Positions 33,185 through 44,999 are shown, counted from the stretch's first letter. The stretch is 64,000 bases of DNA from Nemophila menziesii (GCA_029959085.1 JARWIR010000216.1:79602-143601); one strand, 5' to 3'. A program made the numbers and translations. Notes: generated from the sequence alone by a model not told the origin.

Positions 33185-34130
33185 CTCATTCACGTGAGAT
33201 CTATCATAATTTTTAGAGAGAACGGGTCGAGAAAGATATATAGTTCCTTTCTTAATCTAGTATTGAGATTAAAAATACTAATGATGCATGATAAACATGG
33301 AAGGTAATATACAGAAGAATTAATGAGAGTTTATATTCAATAATTGAGACCTATGGGTGAGTTGCAAAATATTTCGCATGAAAATCTCATAAGGTAATAC
33401 CTATAAAAAATAGGACATCAAATTAACGCATATGCAATAAAGCAACGTTATTCTTATGAGATCTAATTTTTTATAACTATAATTTAGTGTGGCACTACAA
33501 TTTTAGAAAATATATTATGAGGAATAAGGTGATAGGATTGAGAAGTAGAGGTAGCCGGGATGAGGTGGAGGTGAGAGTATAGGTTGATATTTTTTAGCTT
33601 GTTAGTTAAAATTAGCAATTCGCTTAATTATTTCTCCACACTTCAGCAACTTATGCTTACATTATTTGAAACCTCATTCTTTTATACTAGAGATACATAT
33701 TTGAATTTAGTTTCGAAGAAATCATTTCTTTTTCTTTTGTAATATATAAAATTTAGAGGGGTTTAGGCGAATTTATGATTCAAGTCCAGTAATTTGGTAA
33801 AGATTAATAAAGCTCAGACATGTATTACTCTTGAATAATAATGTTATCCAATTAATGTTTCTTTTATTTTTTGGTACGTGGGTAGTACGGGCTAGCATAC
33901 GCGCACCACGACTAATCTCACGGAAATATGAAAGACTCCTCATGTATATTTTCAGGTAAATCAAAACTAGGTTACCCATGTTCAGAGAGGTTTTGAGCCT
34001 TTTATCTCCCACTTTACCCAATTATCCCATTAATGTTATGAGTGTGATTAATTTTCATCTTGAAGTTACAAGGAATCTCATCAATATCGACACCAACTAC
34101 CTTCACATGGTATCTCTCAACTTAGGTACT
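33185..34130. repeat. Intra-unit repeat B (unit 1), carrying a SINE
   Basis: Diverged second copy of repeat A with an inserted Au-like SINE (33860-34028). Copies: about 52410-53370 and 61930-62860. A third, shorter copy C (about 34360-34570) repeats the GAGATCAAATTTTGATTTTG part. Confidence 0.78.
33860..34028 (-). mobile_element. tRNA-derived SINE (Au-like), unit 1 copy
   Basis: On the - strand it has a box A-like TGGTAAAGTG, a box B-like GGCTCGAATCC (clear in the unit 2 and 3 copies), the Au-type 3' segment TTAGTCGTGGTGCGCG followed by CCCGTACTACCCACGTACC, and an A-rich tail. It is flanked by ATTAATGTT at 33851-33859 and 34029-34037. It is absent from repeat A, which confirms it as an insertion. 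Confidence 0.82.
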
Positions 34131-35253
34131 ATGAATAAAGATATAAACTCTTGACATCCACTAAATTCACTTTCAAACTAATCATATATACAATTAATTA
34201 ACTTGATCCATTAAGTATTCTTGATTCGTTGATCCACAAAATAATTTTCGATCTACTCTTAAATGCTATGCATTATCTTGATACATTGAGTAGTTTTGAT
34301 CCATTGAATTTATCAAGTTTAATTATCAACGATGGTTACTTAATTTATTAAGTTATTATTGTTTTTATAATAGAGATCAAATTTTGATTTTGGTTTCGAA
34401 GAAATAACTTCTTTTAATTTGTCATTTATAAAATATAAAGAGGTTTAGCCAAATTTATGATTAACTTTTATTAGTTTGGTAAACTTTAATAAAGCTATTA
34501 TTCTTGAATAATAATGTTACCCCATAAATGTTATGCAGGTGCTTAAATTTCATCTTGAAGTTAAAAGAAACACTACTGGATTCGCGATGTTTAGCGACGA
34601 CACGCGTCGTCGCTAATAGCCCGTATTTCGTCGTTAAATGTGGTTAGCGACGACATGTCGTCGCTAATCTGTCGTCTCTATCCCTTCGTCGCTATTTGGC
34701 CCATTAGCGACGAATTGTTGTGATTTCGCCCCTAATTACTCAGCCTTTTATCGACGAGGCGTGTCGTCGCGAATCTTACAAGTTAGCAACGAGTCCATAT
34801 CATTGCTAACTAATGAATTACTTTTTCTTTTTTTTAATCGCTTATTAATTATATACATTTTTTTTAAATAATCTAAGCACGAAATAATAGAGACGGTTAG
34901 GTCGTCGCTATTATTTTTTTTATTTTTTTAATTTTTTTATTGTTGCCGTAAATCATTATTTATTTATTTAATTTACATATTTGCGACGACACAACTGTCG
35001 TCGCTATTAATTATTTTTTTTAAATCATTTTTTTTGTTTTTTTTTAATTTAAATTTTAGTTATTATTATTATTTTTTTAAATATAATGCAAAATTACAAA
35101 TAATAAAAATCCAAAAATATATATAAAATACGCTAATTCGATACAAAAATAAAACGTGAAGTCAAAGTCAAACGTAGTCAAAATAAAAGTCAAACATACG
35201 AAATAAACTTAAAGTCTTAAAATTACAAACCAACCAAATAAAATAGACATAAA

Positions 35254-36801
35254 TCAATCGTCACTTAAGTGGTGCTCGTCTTCATCTTCTTCTCTCTCTT
35301 CATCTCCTCTCTCTTCACTAGTGGGCCGGTGTTTTCTGATCGGCTGAAGTCCTTGGGCGATTCTCATGCTGTTTAACGCTTCGAAGAGAGTGTCCGCAAT
35401 GCTCGGGGGTTGATTCACAATAAGCTCGTTCATCCCAGCTAGAATCGCCTTAAGCAGCTCCTCGTTCTCCCTGTCTGGCTGTGTAGGAGTCCTGGATCGT
35501 TTTCGAACCGGACCAATGGTAGGCACCCATTATTTTGTCTTGGGTGGGTGCAAGACCTCCATATAGTCTCGAGCATGGCATCCATCTGCTCCTGGACAGT
35601 AACTTCAGCTCCCTCCGCTCCGGCCTGCACAACCTTCTTCTTCATCTTCTCCGGAAGAACACCCTGTAATTAGATTTCAATTTAAAAATAAATTAGATTA
35701 ATAAAAAAGTAAAGTTAAAAATAAATAATTAATTAAAGCAATTCAAAAAATAAATAAATTACACTAGCTTTCTCCAAACGCTGGTCACGCCAGCTATCTG
35801 TAGCTGCATCGTAAGACAGGTGGTCGAAATAGCCGCTTAGAGGAGGAAGCTCCATCTCCTCCTGGGTTTGATCATCTTAAAAAGTCAACGGCTCCTTCGT
35901 CACCGTCTTCAGCTTCCCCTGGACAGTATACAATAACAAATATTAATTAGTTAAAAATTAAATTAAATTTTTATTATTAAAAATTATACCTCTATAATCA
36001 CCTTCCGAGTCTGGGACCAATTCCTTGACCCCGCCTTGCTCGGAACTGTCTGCAGCTCTCAATTTTTCTTGTTTATCTCAGCCTGAATCTGAATCTGTAA
36101 CAAATAATAAATAAATAGTTATAAAATTAATAAATAAAAACGTATAAAATAATTAATAAATTATTATTTTCTACCTGTTTGGCCTCGTCATCCAACATCT
36201 TCTTCGTCGCCGCCCAATGCTCCGGTAGAACATTTGGTGGATCTTCATTCGTGTAGTAGTAGTCGTTCTTCAAATCCGACTTCCATCGCCTATAGGCCGT
36301 AGAAGTCATCGTATTCAACCTCTTAACAATCTCATTCCGATCGTCTCGCCTCCTCCTCTCCCCTAAATCAAAAAACTGGTGCAGTCGCTGCATAATTACC
36401 CCTGTGTTATGGTCGGGGACATCTAACCATCCTCTGTAGCACGGAGGAACAACTTCTCGAACTGCATTCCCCACCACCTGACCCACGTGTTTGCTATGTG
36501 GGCCGACGAAGTTCCACGTGCCGTCTATAACAGAGAAGTCAACTGGAATGGGCCAGCCGACTCTCTTCAAGGTCTCTTGAGCTGTCCGGATAGACGTGGC
36601 AGCTTTAGGGCGTCTTCTTTTACGTTCACCTGTTTTAGTGAAAAATATTTATTAATTATATATTTTCTTAATTGAAATTATATTAATTGAATTTTTATTA
36701 CCCGATGGTTGGGCACAATCGGCCATAGGACGGTTAGGACCCCTCGGGGGATCGTTACCCATCCCGTCTCCGCCGTGACCTCTACCCATAACAGCAGCCA
36801 T
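35254..36801 (-). pseudogene. CACTA TNPA-like protein (Transposase_24, PF03004), broken
   Basis: Likely DNA-binding accessory protein of the CACTA element. Exons from splice signals: about 36701-36801 (MAAVMGRGHGG start), 36175-36630, 35990-36094, 35763-35918, then 35663 down to the stop at 35254. The 36127-36570 frame carries the domain core: KRVGWPIPVDF, YRRWKSDLK, and a WAATKKMLDDEAKQ end. The Gly/Ser-rich AGSRNW motif follows in the third exon. Defects: a stop in exon 3 (about 36055) and another at about 35880, and a frame change near 35530 in the last exon, whose acidic tail ends EDEDEHHLSDD. Not functional. Confidence 0.78.
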
Positions 36802-36829
36802 CTATAAAATTTACTAATTAGTCCTTTAC

Positions 36830-37370
36830 TAATTATATTTTAGTCCTTATAAAATTTTATAAAATTGCAAATAAGTCCAACTTTTATAAAATTGCAAATT
36901 TACCCCATTTTTTTTTAAATTGCATTTTTGTCCTTATTTTTTAAAAAATTGCAAATAAGTCCTTATTTTTTTAAAAATTGCATTTTTGTCCTATTTTTTT
37001 TAAACATTGCATTTTTATCCTAATTTTTTTTAAATTGCATTTTTGTCCTTATTTTTTTTAAAATTGCAAATAAGTCCTAATTTTTTTTAAAATTGCATTT
37101 TTGTCCTTATTTTTTTTAAAATGACATTTTTATCCTAATTTAAAAAAAATGCATTTAATCCTATTTTTTAAAAAATTGCATTTTAGTCCTATTTTCTATA
37201 AAATTGCATTTTATTCCTATTTTCTATATAATTGCATCTTAGTCCTATTTTTTATGAAATTGCATTTTAGTCCTATTTTTATGAAATTGCAAATAGGTCC
37301 TTTTTTAATAAAATTGCATTTTAGGCCTTAAACATACAAATTTAACATATTGCAAATAGGTCCCTAAATC
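36830..37370. repeat. Degenerate AT-rich tandem repeat inside CACTA
   Basis: About fifteen imperfect units of the type AAATTGCATTTTTGTCCTAT followed by a T run, period about 30-36 bp. It lies upstream of the TNPA-like gene, probably in its 5' UTR intron. Confidence 0.75.
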
Positions 37371-37799
37371 CTAAAACACAATCAAATCAAAATAACACAA
37401 CAACTATTACAATAAAAATCCAAAAATAATAACAAAACCCTAATTTTAAACAAAGTCCAATTACATGTTGTTTTTTAACAAAAATACCAAAAAAAAAATT
37501 GCAAGTTTGATCCGAAAATAGGAACCTGTTACGTAGAAAAGGTGTAGATTTTGTCCATGAATCCATGCCAAGAAGAAGGAATCATACAAAAAAACACAAG
37601 AAAAGATATTAGAAATTAGAAATGAAAAATGAAAAAAAAAGATTAGAATGTGTTATTGGATTGGAATCATTACCTTGATGTCGGATTTGTTGTTGTTATG
37701 CCTAGGAATAACTTGGTATGGTCGGAAATGGCGTTTTTGGTTGAGTTTTTGAGTGATTGTTATGGCAGAAATGAGCTCGGTTAGGGCTTTCTAGAAAAA

Positions 37800-38095
37800 A
37801 AAATAGCGATGACACGTATGTCGTCGCTAAGCTAAGATATTCGTCGTTAATTTTGGACACGTGTCATGCCCCGTACACACGACCTTTGCGTATCAAGGGT
37901 TAGCGACGACATGGCGTCGCGAAAATTTGGGAAATCGTCGCTAATTTTTGTGGGCGGGAAACTTGACCGCCCACGTTGACCAATTGAATTTTTTATTATA
38001 TTTTAGCGACGACGAGTCCTATGAATATCGTCGTTAAATATTAGCGACGACATTCATCCTTTGAATGTCATCGCGAAACCTATGAATGTCGTCGT
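37800..38095. repeat. Internal copies of CACTA subterminal repeats
   Basis: Several TAGCGACGACA / GTCGTCGCTAA motifs in both orientations, the same as those at the ends (34590-35000 and 41620-41820), lie here between the two genes, just upstream of the TNPA-like gene. Confidence 0.8.
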
Positions 38096-38203
38096 TATTT
38101 TTTATTTTTTATTTTTTTAACAATTCTTTTTGCTTTCCTTTTCTTGCTTGTTCCTTTCTTTCTTTCTTATTAAGGACTTGTGTAGGATAGGAAAGGACAT
38201 TTA

Positions 38204-38788
38204 ATGTTTAGTCAACATTTAGAGTCAAACTTGAGTGTTTGGGGTGTTTAGTCAACTGTTAGAGTCAAAGTTGAGTGTTTGGGGTGTTTAGTCAACATTT
38301 AGAGTCAAACTTGAGTGTTTGGGGGTGTTTAGTCATCATTTAGAGTCAAAGTTGAGTGTTTAGGGTGTTTAGTCAATATTTAGAGTCAAACTTGAGTGTT
38401 TGGGGTGTTTAGTCAACATTTAGAGTCAAAGTTGAGGGTTTGGGGGTGTTTAGTCAACTGTTAGAGTCAAACTTGAGTGTTTGGGGGTGTTTAGTCAACT
38501 GTTAGAGTCAAACTTCTGTGTTTGGGGTGTTAAGTCAACTGTTAGAGTCAAACTTGAGTGTTTGGGGGTGTTTAGTCAACTATTAGAGTCAAACTTGAGT
38601 GTTTAGGGGTGTTTAGTCAACATTTAGAGTCAAACTTGAGTGTTAGGGGTGTTTAGTCATCTGTTAGAGTTAAACTTGAATGTTTGGGGGTGTTTAGTCA
38701 ACTGTTAGAGTCAAACTTGAGTGTTTAGGGGTGTTTAGTCTACATTTAGAGTCGAGTGTTAGGGGTGTTTAGTCAACTGTTAGAGTCA
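38204..38788. repeat. Minisatellite, about 15 copies of a 39-41 bp unit
   Basis: Unit TTTAGTCAACTGTTAGAGTC followed by AAACTTGAGTGTTTGGGGTG, repeated head to tail with small changes. It replaces the place where the transposase C-terminal coding region should be. Confidence 0.92.
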
Positions 38789-38842
38789 AATAACACAACC
38801 GAGCACCCTCCAGTGTACATAACCTCCAAGATTTTGATTAAT

Positions 38843-40866
38843 TCACCGTAATAGGGTTTTTCCCCGTACATGGTACAAACTCCGTAATCCTGGGAGACTA
38901 GCCACGAAAAGATATCGCATCATCACATGACAGTCGTGAGATCTCATGTCGATAATCTTTCCCGTATCACTTTGAACATTGTTTCTCATACTAGATGCGA
39001 AACCGTCGGGAAACTTCCGTGCCTTCAGCCAGTCAAGAAATATAGTCCGCTTTTCCGTTGTTAAAGTGTACTTTCCCCGGTTCAATATTTGTTTACCATT
39101 TCTCGATGTCAACCACAATTCTTTCCTAATGTTCATATCCTTAAGATCCATTCTCGCTTTCACGTTATCTTTGTTAACTTTCCCATCCACACCTATAACT
39201 GCACCGAGAAGAGCATCACACACATTTTTCTCGCAATGCATAACGTCAATGTTATGTTTCAACAAGTTTTCGGACTAATAAGGTTAACGATAGAAAATAC
39301 TCTTTTTCTTCCAATTGAATCGCCGAGTAACATCTTGCTTCACGATCTTTCCCCCAAAATCCTCGTGTTTACCGGGAAACACAATGAGAAGCCCATCTAA
39401 CTGTGTCTGAATATCGGCAGGACTATATTTCTTCGGTGGGCCCCTATAATTAGATTTCTTGTACAAAACATTTTCGCTTCTAAATCGATGTCCGGTAGGT
39501 AACCAACGTCTATGGTCAAAGTAAACAATCCCTTTCTTCACACTCAATGACGGAGTATAATCCATGCATTCTGGACAAGCTTTGTAACCTTGACCCGACC
39601 ATCCCAAAGTGTATGACCTAGCGGGGAAATCATTAGTCGTAGACAACAAACAAACCTTCATCGTAAACTTTTCCTTCTTGTAGGCATCATACGTAACGAT
39701 CCCTTTATCCCACAACTCTTCCAACTCATCTATAACAAGACAAAGAAAGACATCCATGTCCTTACCGGGTGAACGGGGTCCCGGAATCAACAAACAAAGA
39801 CGGAATGTGGTTTTCTTCATGCATACCCACGGTGGCAAGTTATAGACGGTTAATATAACAGACCACATGCTGTAGGAGTTGTTCTGCATATAGAAAGGAC
39901 AAAACCCGTCACGTTACGAGGTTCGCTAGCAAACTCAGGATGTAGCGCTGCAAATCTCTTCCAACTATCACCATCAACCGGATGACGCAACACATCTGGA
40001 TCGGCACTCTCTCCGGTATGGTGCCATATCATGTCTTCAGCGGTGTGCTTCGAAGCGTATAGACGCTGACATCTAGGAGCAATCGGAAAGTATCGAAGCT
40101 TCTTATGCGGTACTTTGATACCCTTCTTTGGGTCCCATCTAGACTCGCTACAAACTGGACACTTATCGAGGTCTTTGTTTTCTTTATAATAAATGACACG
40201 ATCGTTCAAACAAACATCGATAGTAATATACCCCATACCCAAACTTTTCAACTTCTTGTTGCCTGCTTCATAAGAATCGGGCAAATTGTGAGGTTTAGGC
40301 AAAATACGACCCAACAACTCCAATAGCTCGGTGAATGAGGTGTTAGTCCATTTGTTCTTTACTTTTACGTGCATTAGCTTGGCAATGAAATTCAACGAAC
40401 TCATCGATTTACAACCAGGATATAATTCTGTCTCCAATTCTTCGAACAATGTTTCAAAACTGCTTCGACTTGGAATATGTGCATCTCTCATCTCGGTGTC
40501 TCCCGGATGTCCACCAACATCATAACTCTGTCTCACATCGTCATAAACATGCTGAATTTCATTTACTATAATTGTATCTTTACTTGTAGGGGGTGTATGT
40601 GTTTGTATCTCATCCTCACCGTGTTTTGTCCAAACCTTATAATCATGGTTAAACCCCTCTTTTAGAAGGTGGGCCATAACAACTTTGGTTTTTAATCGAC
40701 AGTAATTATTACACTTCTTACACGGGCAAGACAAGTAACCGGTATAACCTTTCATTTTCTTAGCAAATTCGATAAACTTAAAAACCCCAAAACAATATTC
40801 TCCCGTGAAACAATTCGTCGTTTCGTTTCAACTCTTATCGATAGTCATGTCCGTACTTGATTCCAT
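38843..40866 (-). pseudogene. CACTA transposase (Tnp2/Transposase_21 with DUF4218), broken and truncated
   Basis: Catalytic TNPD-type transposase. Start at 40866 (MESSTDM) or the next Met. A Transposase-associated Cys-rich domain follows (GYLSCPCKKCNN about 40745-40710), then Transposase_21 (40400-39300: CPVCSESRWD, KVPHKKLRYFPIAPR, NNSYSMWSVILTVYNLPPW, IPGPRSPGKDMDVFL, CPECMD), then the DUF4218 start (HNIDVMHCEKNVCDALLG, DCHVMMRYL). Defects: a stop in the associated domain (about 40831), a small deletion with frame change at about 39890-39910 just before NNSYSMW, two stops at about 39284 and 39275, and loss of everything after about 38843 (the rest of DUF4218 and DUF4216), replaced by a minisatellite. 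Inactive. Confidence 0.87.
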
Positions 40867-40869
40867 CTC

Positions 40870-41620
40870 TTAGCAACAATTTTAATAAACTATGCGACTA
40901 CATTCATATCAAAAAATAAAATACATAATTATTACAACCCAATGAATAAAATGAATAAAAATTACAACACAATAAATAACATAATAAAAATTACAAACTC
41001 GTTGAGTGAATAAATATTACAAACCATTGAATGAATAAAAATTACAATCCTTTTAATGAATAAATATTACAAACCATTAAATGAATGAATATATAAAAAA
41101 ACAATTAAATAAACAAGTAAAAATATATGAGCACAAAATATAAAGTAACACAACACATGCATAATCAACCAACAAACATTTAATTCATGAACCTAATCAT
41201 ATGTTATATCAACTAGCTAATATATTCAAATGAATAAAAAATTTAAAAAACATGAAATTTAATGAAAATACCTTGAATTGGATGGATAAAATGAAGAGTG
41301 ATGATAATTTTCCACCAAAAAATTGTATTAATTCACCTAATCAAACCATATAGAAAGAATAAAACACAATTAGAAATCAATTTTTTTTTAATTAAAAGGT
41401 GAATTTCATGCAATTACCTTAAATTGTGTGATGAAAGTGGATATTAATGGTGCCCCACCTTGATTATTAAACCTAGAATGATGCAAGATGAAATGGAGAA
41501 ACAATTACAAATAAAAAAACGGAATTTAGTTGTGTTCTTGGGAGAAATTCGGAGGAATTTTTCGGGGTTTTTGGGTTTTGTGAGTTAAAAAACATGCTGT
41601 GTCCATTAAATAGGATTTTT
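40870..41620. other. CACTA 5' region upstream of the transposase
   Basis: Gene-free and AT-rich. It contains several units of AATGAATAAAAATTACAA type (about 40930-41090). Presumably the 5' UTR and introns of the transposase transcript. Confidence 0.5.
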
Positions 41621-41848
41621 AATTAGCGACGACCCGTAATTCGTCGCTAATCTAACACATGTCGTCGGTAATCAAAAAAATAGCGACGACATAATGTGTC
41701 GCAAATATAGCGACGACACATCGGCGATTGAAAAAATTCAAAACTAAATAAAAAATAATTAGCGGCGAAAACAATCAGTCAACGACGAATCCTTGCGTGT
41801 AAGATCTTGTCGTCGCTAATTTTGAAAAGTTAGCGTTGAATTATTTGG
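41620..41848. repeat. Right subterminal repeats of CACTA (terminus missing)
   Basis: Inverted copies of TAGCGACGAC / GTCGTCGCTAA up to about 41820. The expected terminal CACTA is absent and unit 1 sequence resumes at about 41849 (TTGAATTATTTGGATTTC). Confidence 0.8.
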
Positions 41849-41921
41849 ATTTCAAGAATATATATGCCATAAGCGAACCTTGATGTTCGAGACATATAAT
41901 ATCAGTAAAATTGACAATAAC

Positions 41922-42023
41922 GAGATAGATAGTTAACCTAGTGGTTAGGTTACTCCGCAGAGACCAAGAGGTGTCATTTACTCCGAGTCCAAAGTGTCTC
42001 TCTCATGTATTCAAAAAAAAAAA
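41922..42023 (+). mobile_element. tRNA-derived SINE at the start of unit 2
   Basis: About 90 bp with a box A-like string (TAGTTAACCTAGTGGTTA), a worn box B (CTCCGAGTCC) and a 12-base A tail. It is flanked by ATTGACAATAAC at 41910-41921 and 42024-42035, a perfect 12-bp duplication. Units 1, 3 and 4 have the empty site with a single ATTGACAATAAC. Confidence 0.85.
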
Positions 42024-42130
42024 ATTGACAATAACATGTAGTGTTGAATTTTGCGATTTGCATTCATGTAAGTATGTTTTATATACAAGTTACTATATAT
42101 TTTTCATCTATGATCTACAAAATTTTTGGA

Positions 42131-42965
42131 CTAATGGTTGAGAATGTTTAGGAGGGAAACTCGAGTTTTGATTAGACGCCTGAACAAGCATTCAATTTCT
42201 TCTTCAAGAACTTGAGTGTTGGATTCTATTTCTCCAAGCAGACATTGAATTTCTTCAACTTGAGTTTCATTTTGTTTACTGATGAGTGCTTGTAGCACCG
42301 AATCAACCTTCTCGAACTCATTTAAATCATCCTGTTTCGACACTTTCTTGGAATGTTGGATCAAGCTTGATACTCTCGACCATGTGTTTTTCCTTGATTT
42401 CCCCTTGTTACCAATGACATAGGACATCAATGACTCAAACATGGACAAAGTAACTGATTCAACATTCTTTAAAGTGTGAATAGCAGCCACTGTTTCATGA
42501 TTCTGCTCCGACTCTAGGGAAGCTTCGGTGTTATTGTTACTCTTCAAAGCCTTGAGTGATTTCTGAATCGTCTTTACTAATTTCTTTCTGGAAGATAAAT
42601 AGACGGAGAGGTCATCCGAGTCCTTTCTTCTTCGTAGGGCTGAATGAAGATCTTGCACATTTTGCTTTATCTGTGAAAAGAGGTCTTTAGTAGTTGAACA
42701 AGCATCCAATAGCCTCAGATATCCATCCAATAATTGATCAACACATGTTTCTTGGCAAATCAAGCAAATCATCTACACAGTCATATAAGTTTCTTAGGCC
42801 AACAAATCTGTCGCTCATTGATGAAAATGAGGAGGTGGTAGCTTCAGATGCAGTTAATCTGCTCAAGCATTCATCAAACTGAGGAATGAGTGTAATGGAT
42901 TTTGAGGGTAAACTGTTAGAACGAGCATGTTGACGGGTTTTGAATCTCAAAGGTGAGGGAGCCAT
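42131..42965 (-). pseudogene. DUF241 copy 2, disrupted by a 32-bp deletion
   Basis: Same start (42965) and stop (42131) as copy 1. A 32-bp deletion at about 42757 removes the stretch encoding HIQLSISQDC and shifts the frame, so translation from the ATG ends after about 75 residues (...LDLPRNMC). The downstream frame (42131-42772) stays open. The TATA box is kept. Only a few other differences from copy 1 were noticed (for example M to K in FEMVDS), so the break is recent. Confidence 0.88.
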
Positions 42966-43079
42966 TTCTAATATATAATTTTGGATTGCAAAGGAAGCTC
43001 TAATATTTACTTGGATGGATGATTCAAAGGTTGAGAGTAATGTCTATCTCCTGGAATAGGCTCTCTTTATATATATGTG

Positions 43080-43714
43080 AATACTGAAATAGACAAAAGG
43101 AATCTCTATTACGTGTAACAATAAAAGGTAATGTGACTATGATCTGGATTTATCTACCAAATCGCAAATGTTTATGCACTGTTTCCTACCAACACATACA
43201 AACCTTTTTCAAATTAATTGTTACAGCAAAATTTCAATCCAGCTATCGATACTTCAAGAAACAAGAAGAATCTGAATTATTTAGAAAATAATAGCTTATA
43301 CAAAGTCTTTGTGTGGCCATTAATTATGTAACATGCATGATTATATATGCACGTTCAGAGGCCTGACCTAAATATCAGCGATGTTTATGTAATGTGTCCC
43401 TCCCTCTGGTTTTCCAACTCAGAACTCACATATTTTATTTTTCTTCTTGAAACCACTGATCTTTATTATTATTTCTATGTTAAATACACGTGTGATATTG
43501 ATTCCATTTTCCAGAATGCAATAAAGATTAGCATGCATGTTGTTCTTTTTATTCATTTCTTCCACCCTTTTAATAATACTTTATTTTTTTTCTGGCAAAG
43601 CTGAACCCCGTGAGGCAGACATGGCAAAAACATTCATAATGGCCCAAGACTTGCCTTGACAGATCCGGATCAGCTTCATTTTAATGCTCAAAATATATTC
43701 TTCTAATTTCCATT

Positions 43715-43748
<34 letters not shown>

Positions 43749-44999
43749 AAATACACACATTGGACACAATTGCAATCATCAAGAAGAGAACCCTTATTTA
43801 CAAAAGTAGAAACACGGATGCTTCACATATGAGATTCAAGAAGACTTAACAAGTCTGTTCTATTAGTGTGCCATCCAGCCCTTGTACATGTGTTCTTCAA
43901 TTTAGTTGGAATTTATGGAGAATGATGTCTTTTGGAGATTCTTCTTTATGGTCTTTAATGTGCAAAAGTCCTATCAGCTTTCAAAAATTGATCGATTGTC
44001 TTGTTTTGGAGGGTCAATAGTCCTTGAAACACCGAATCGTTTTTCGTTAGTTTCCAAGCTACGGATTTCTAGCTCACTGAAAGCAAATAAGGAATGAATA
44101 TTTGATAAGATTCATGATGCAATATACTCCTATAAATCTCATAAAAGTAAAACATAAGTTCATAAATCCGGCCTCAGGCAAGTAGGGGTCGAAGATCGGT
44201 TCGTGGTTTCTGACTGTGATCTGCTAATGCTTCGTGTATTTGTACATGGCGACGGTGAGAAGAAGAAAGACGAAGGGAGATCATGTTAGCCGTTACTTGT
44301 CTTCGTATATTGCTGCTTCGGTAAATAACAAATGATGAAGATGAAGATTACCGAAAATTTAAATTTCTTGTTTAATCTTCCCTATATTCGAACTTTTAAA
44401 TTGTTTATTGTTATAAAATTGTGCAAGCTTCGGTGCAACAATCCATTCTCGAGCCACCATCCGGAACCGAGTAGCAATATCCGTTCCACCAAAGCTCCTC
44501 ATATTTTTCCAGCTTAGCCATCATTCTATATCCAATATGAACTCTGCCGTGAATTAGCCACAAGCTTCTGTTTTGAACCTCGATTCAAACTACACACCAC
44601 ATCAGTGAATTGCAGCCCACTCCAATCTGAACTCAGCCTCACAATTTGTTAGGAGTGAAAAAAACTCGTAAAAAACTAACCTTGCCAAAACCAACCCAAC
44701 CCGTTTTAAGAGATAATAACCTGTTTCATCACTCATTTTTACACGTTTTGACTCCCATCTCTCCGTCAATTTCGTACATGCAATAAACCTGCTACATATT
44801 ACAATATATATAAGTGTTAGTTCCGTATTTCATTCTCTTTAATTCAAACCACTGAAAAACCTCTCCAATGTCAACAAAAGATAACCGCGCTTTTCCTTTT
44901 GCCAAAGTAAAAAATGATAACTTATGAAAGTTTGAAGTTTTATCATTGTCAACAAGAACTTCCTCAATCAAAAAAAAAACCAACTGAGTTTATCTTCAT
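43080..44999. other. Unit 2 spacer, counterpart of 24760-26641
   Basis: No gene. Compared with unit 1 it keeps about 33 extra bases near 44168-44200 and a few bases around 44868. It includes the (AT)14 run at 43718-43745. Confidence 0.5.

Larger units (their letters stand above)
34571..41848 (-). mobile_element. CACTA (En/Spm) transposon inserted in unit 1, one end lost
   Basis: The left end is a clear terminus: CACTACTGGATTCGCG followed by many inverted copies of TAGCGACGAC. Genes run on the - strand: a Tnp2-type transposase first (40866-38843), then a Transposase_24 (TNPA-like) gene (36801-35254). The right end has subterminal repeats (41620-41820) but stops at 41848 without CACTA, and the host unit continues with about 190 bp missing. 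Both genes are broken. About 7.28 kb. Confidence 0.88.
23668..41906. repeat. Tandem segmental duplication, unit 1 (with CACTA insertion)
   Basis: The unit starts AAATTGACAATAACATG and contains in order a DUF241 gene, a spacer, a LINE fragment, microsatellites, repeat A, a gene-free stretch, repeat B with an Au-like SINE, and repeat C. Its right end is interrupted by the CACTA element at 34571-41848; the last 58 bp of the unit resume at 41849. Compared with unit 3 about 190 bp are lost at the insertion. Without CACTA the unit is about 11.0 kb. Confidence 0.9.

Noticed and set aside
38204..38788. Regular direct repeats reminiscent of a CRISPR array
   Set aside because: The units are contiguous with no unique spacers and lie inside a plant CACTA element; this is a minisatellite.
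41922..42023. Possible tRNA gene
   Set aside because: Box A and box B are worn, the cloverleaf is incomplete, and an A tail with target duplications shows a SINE.
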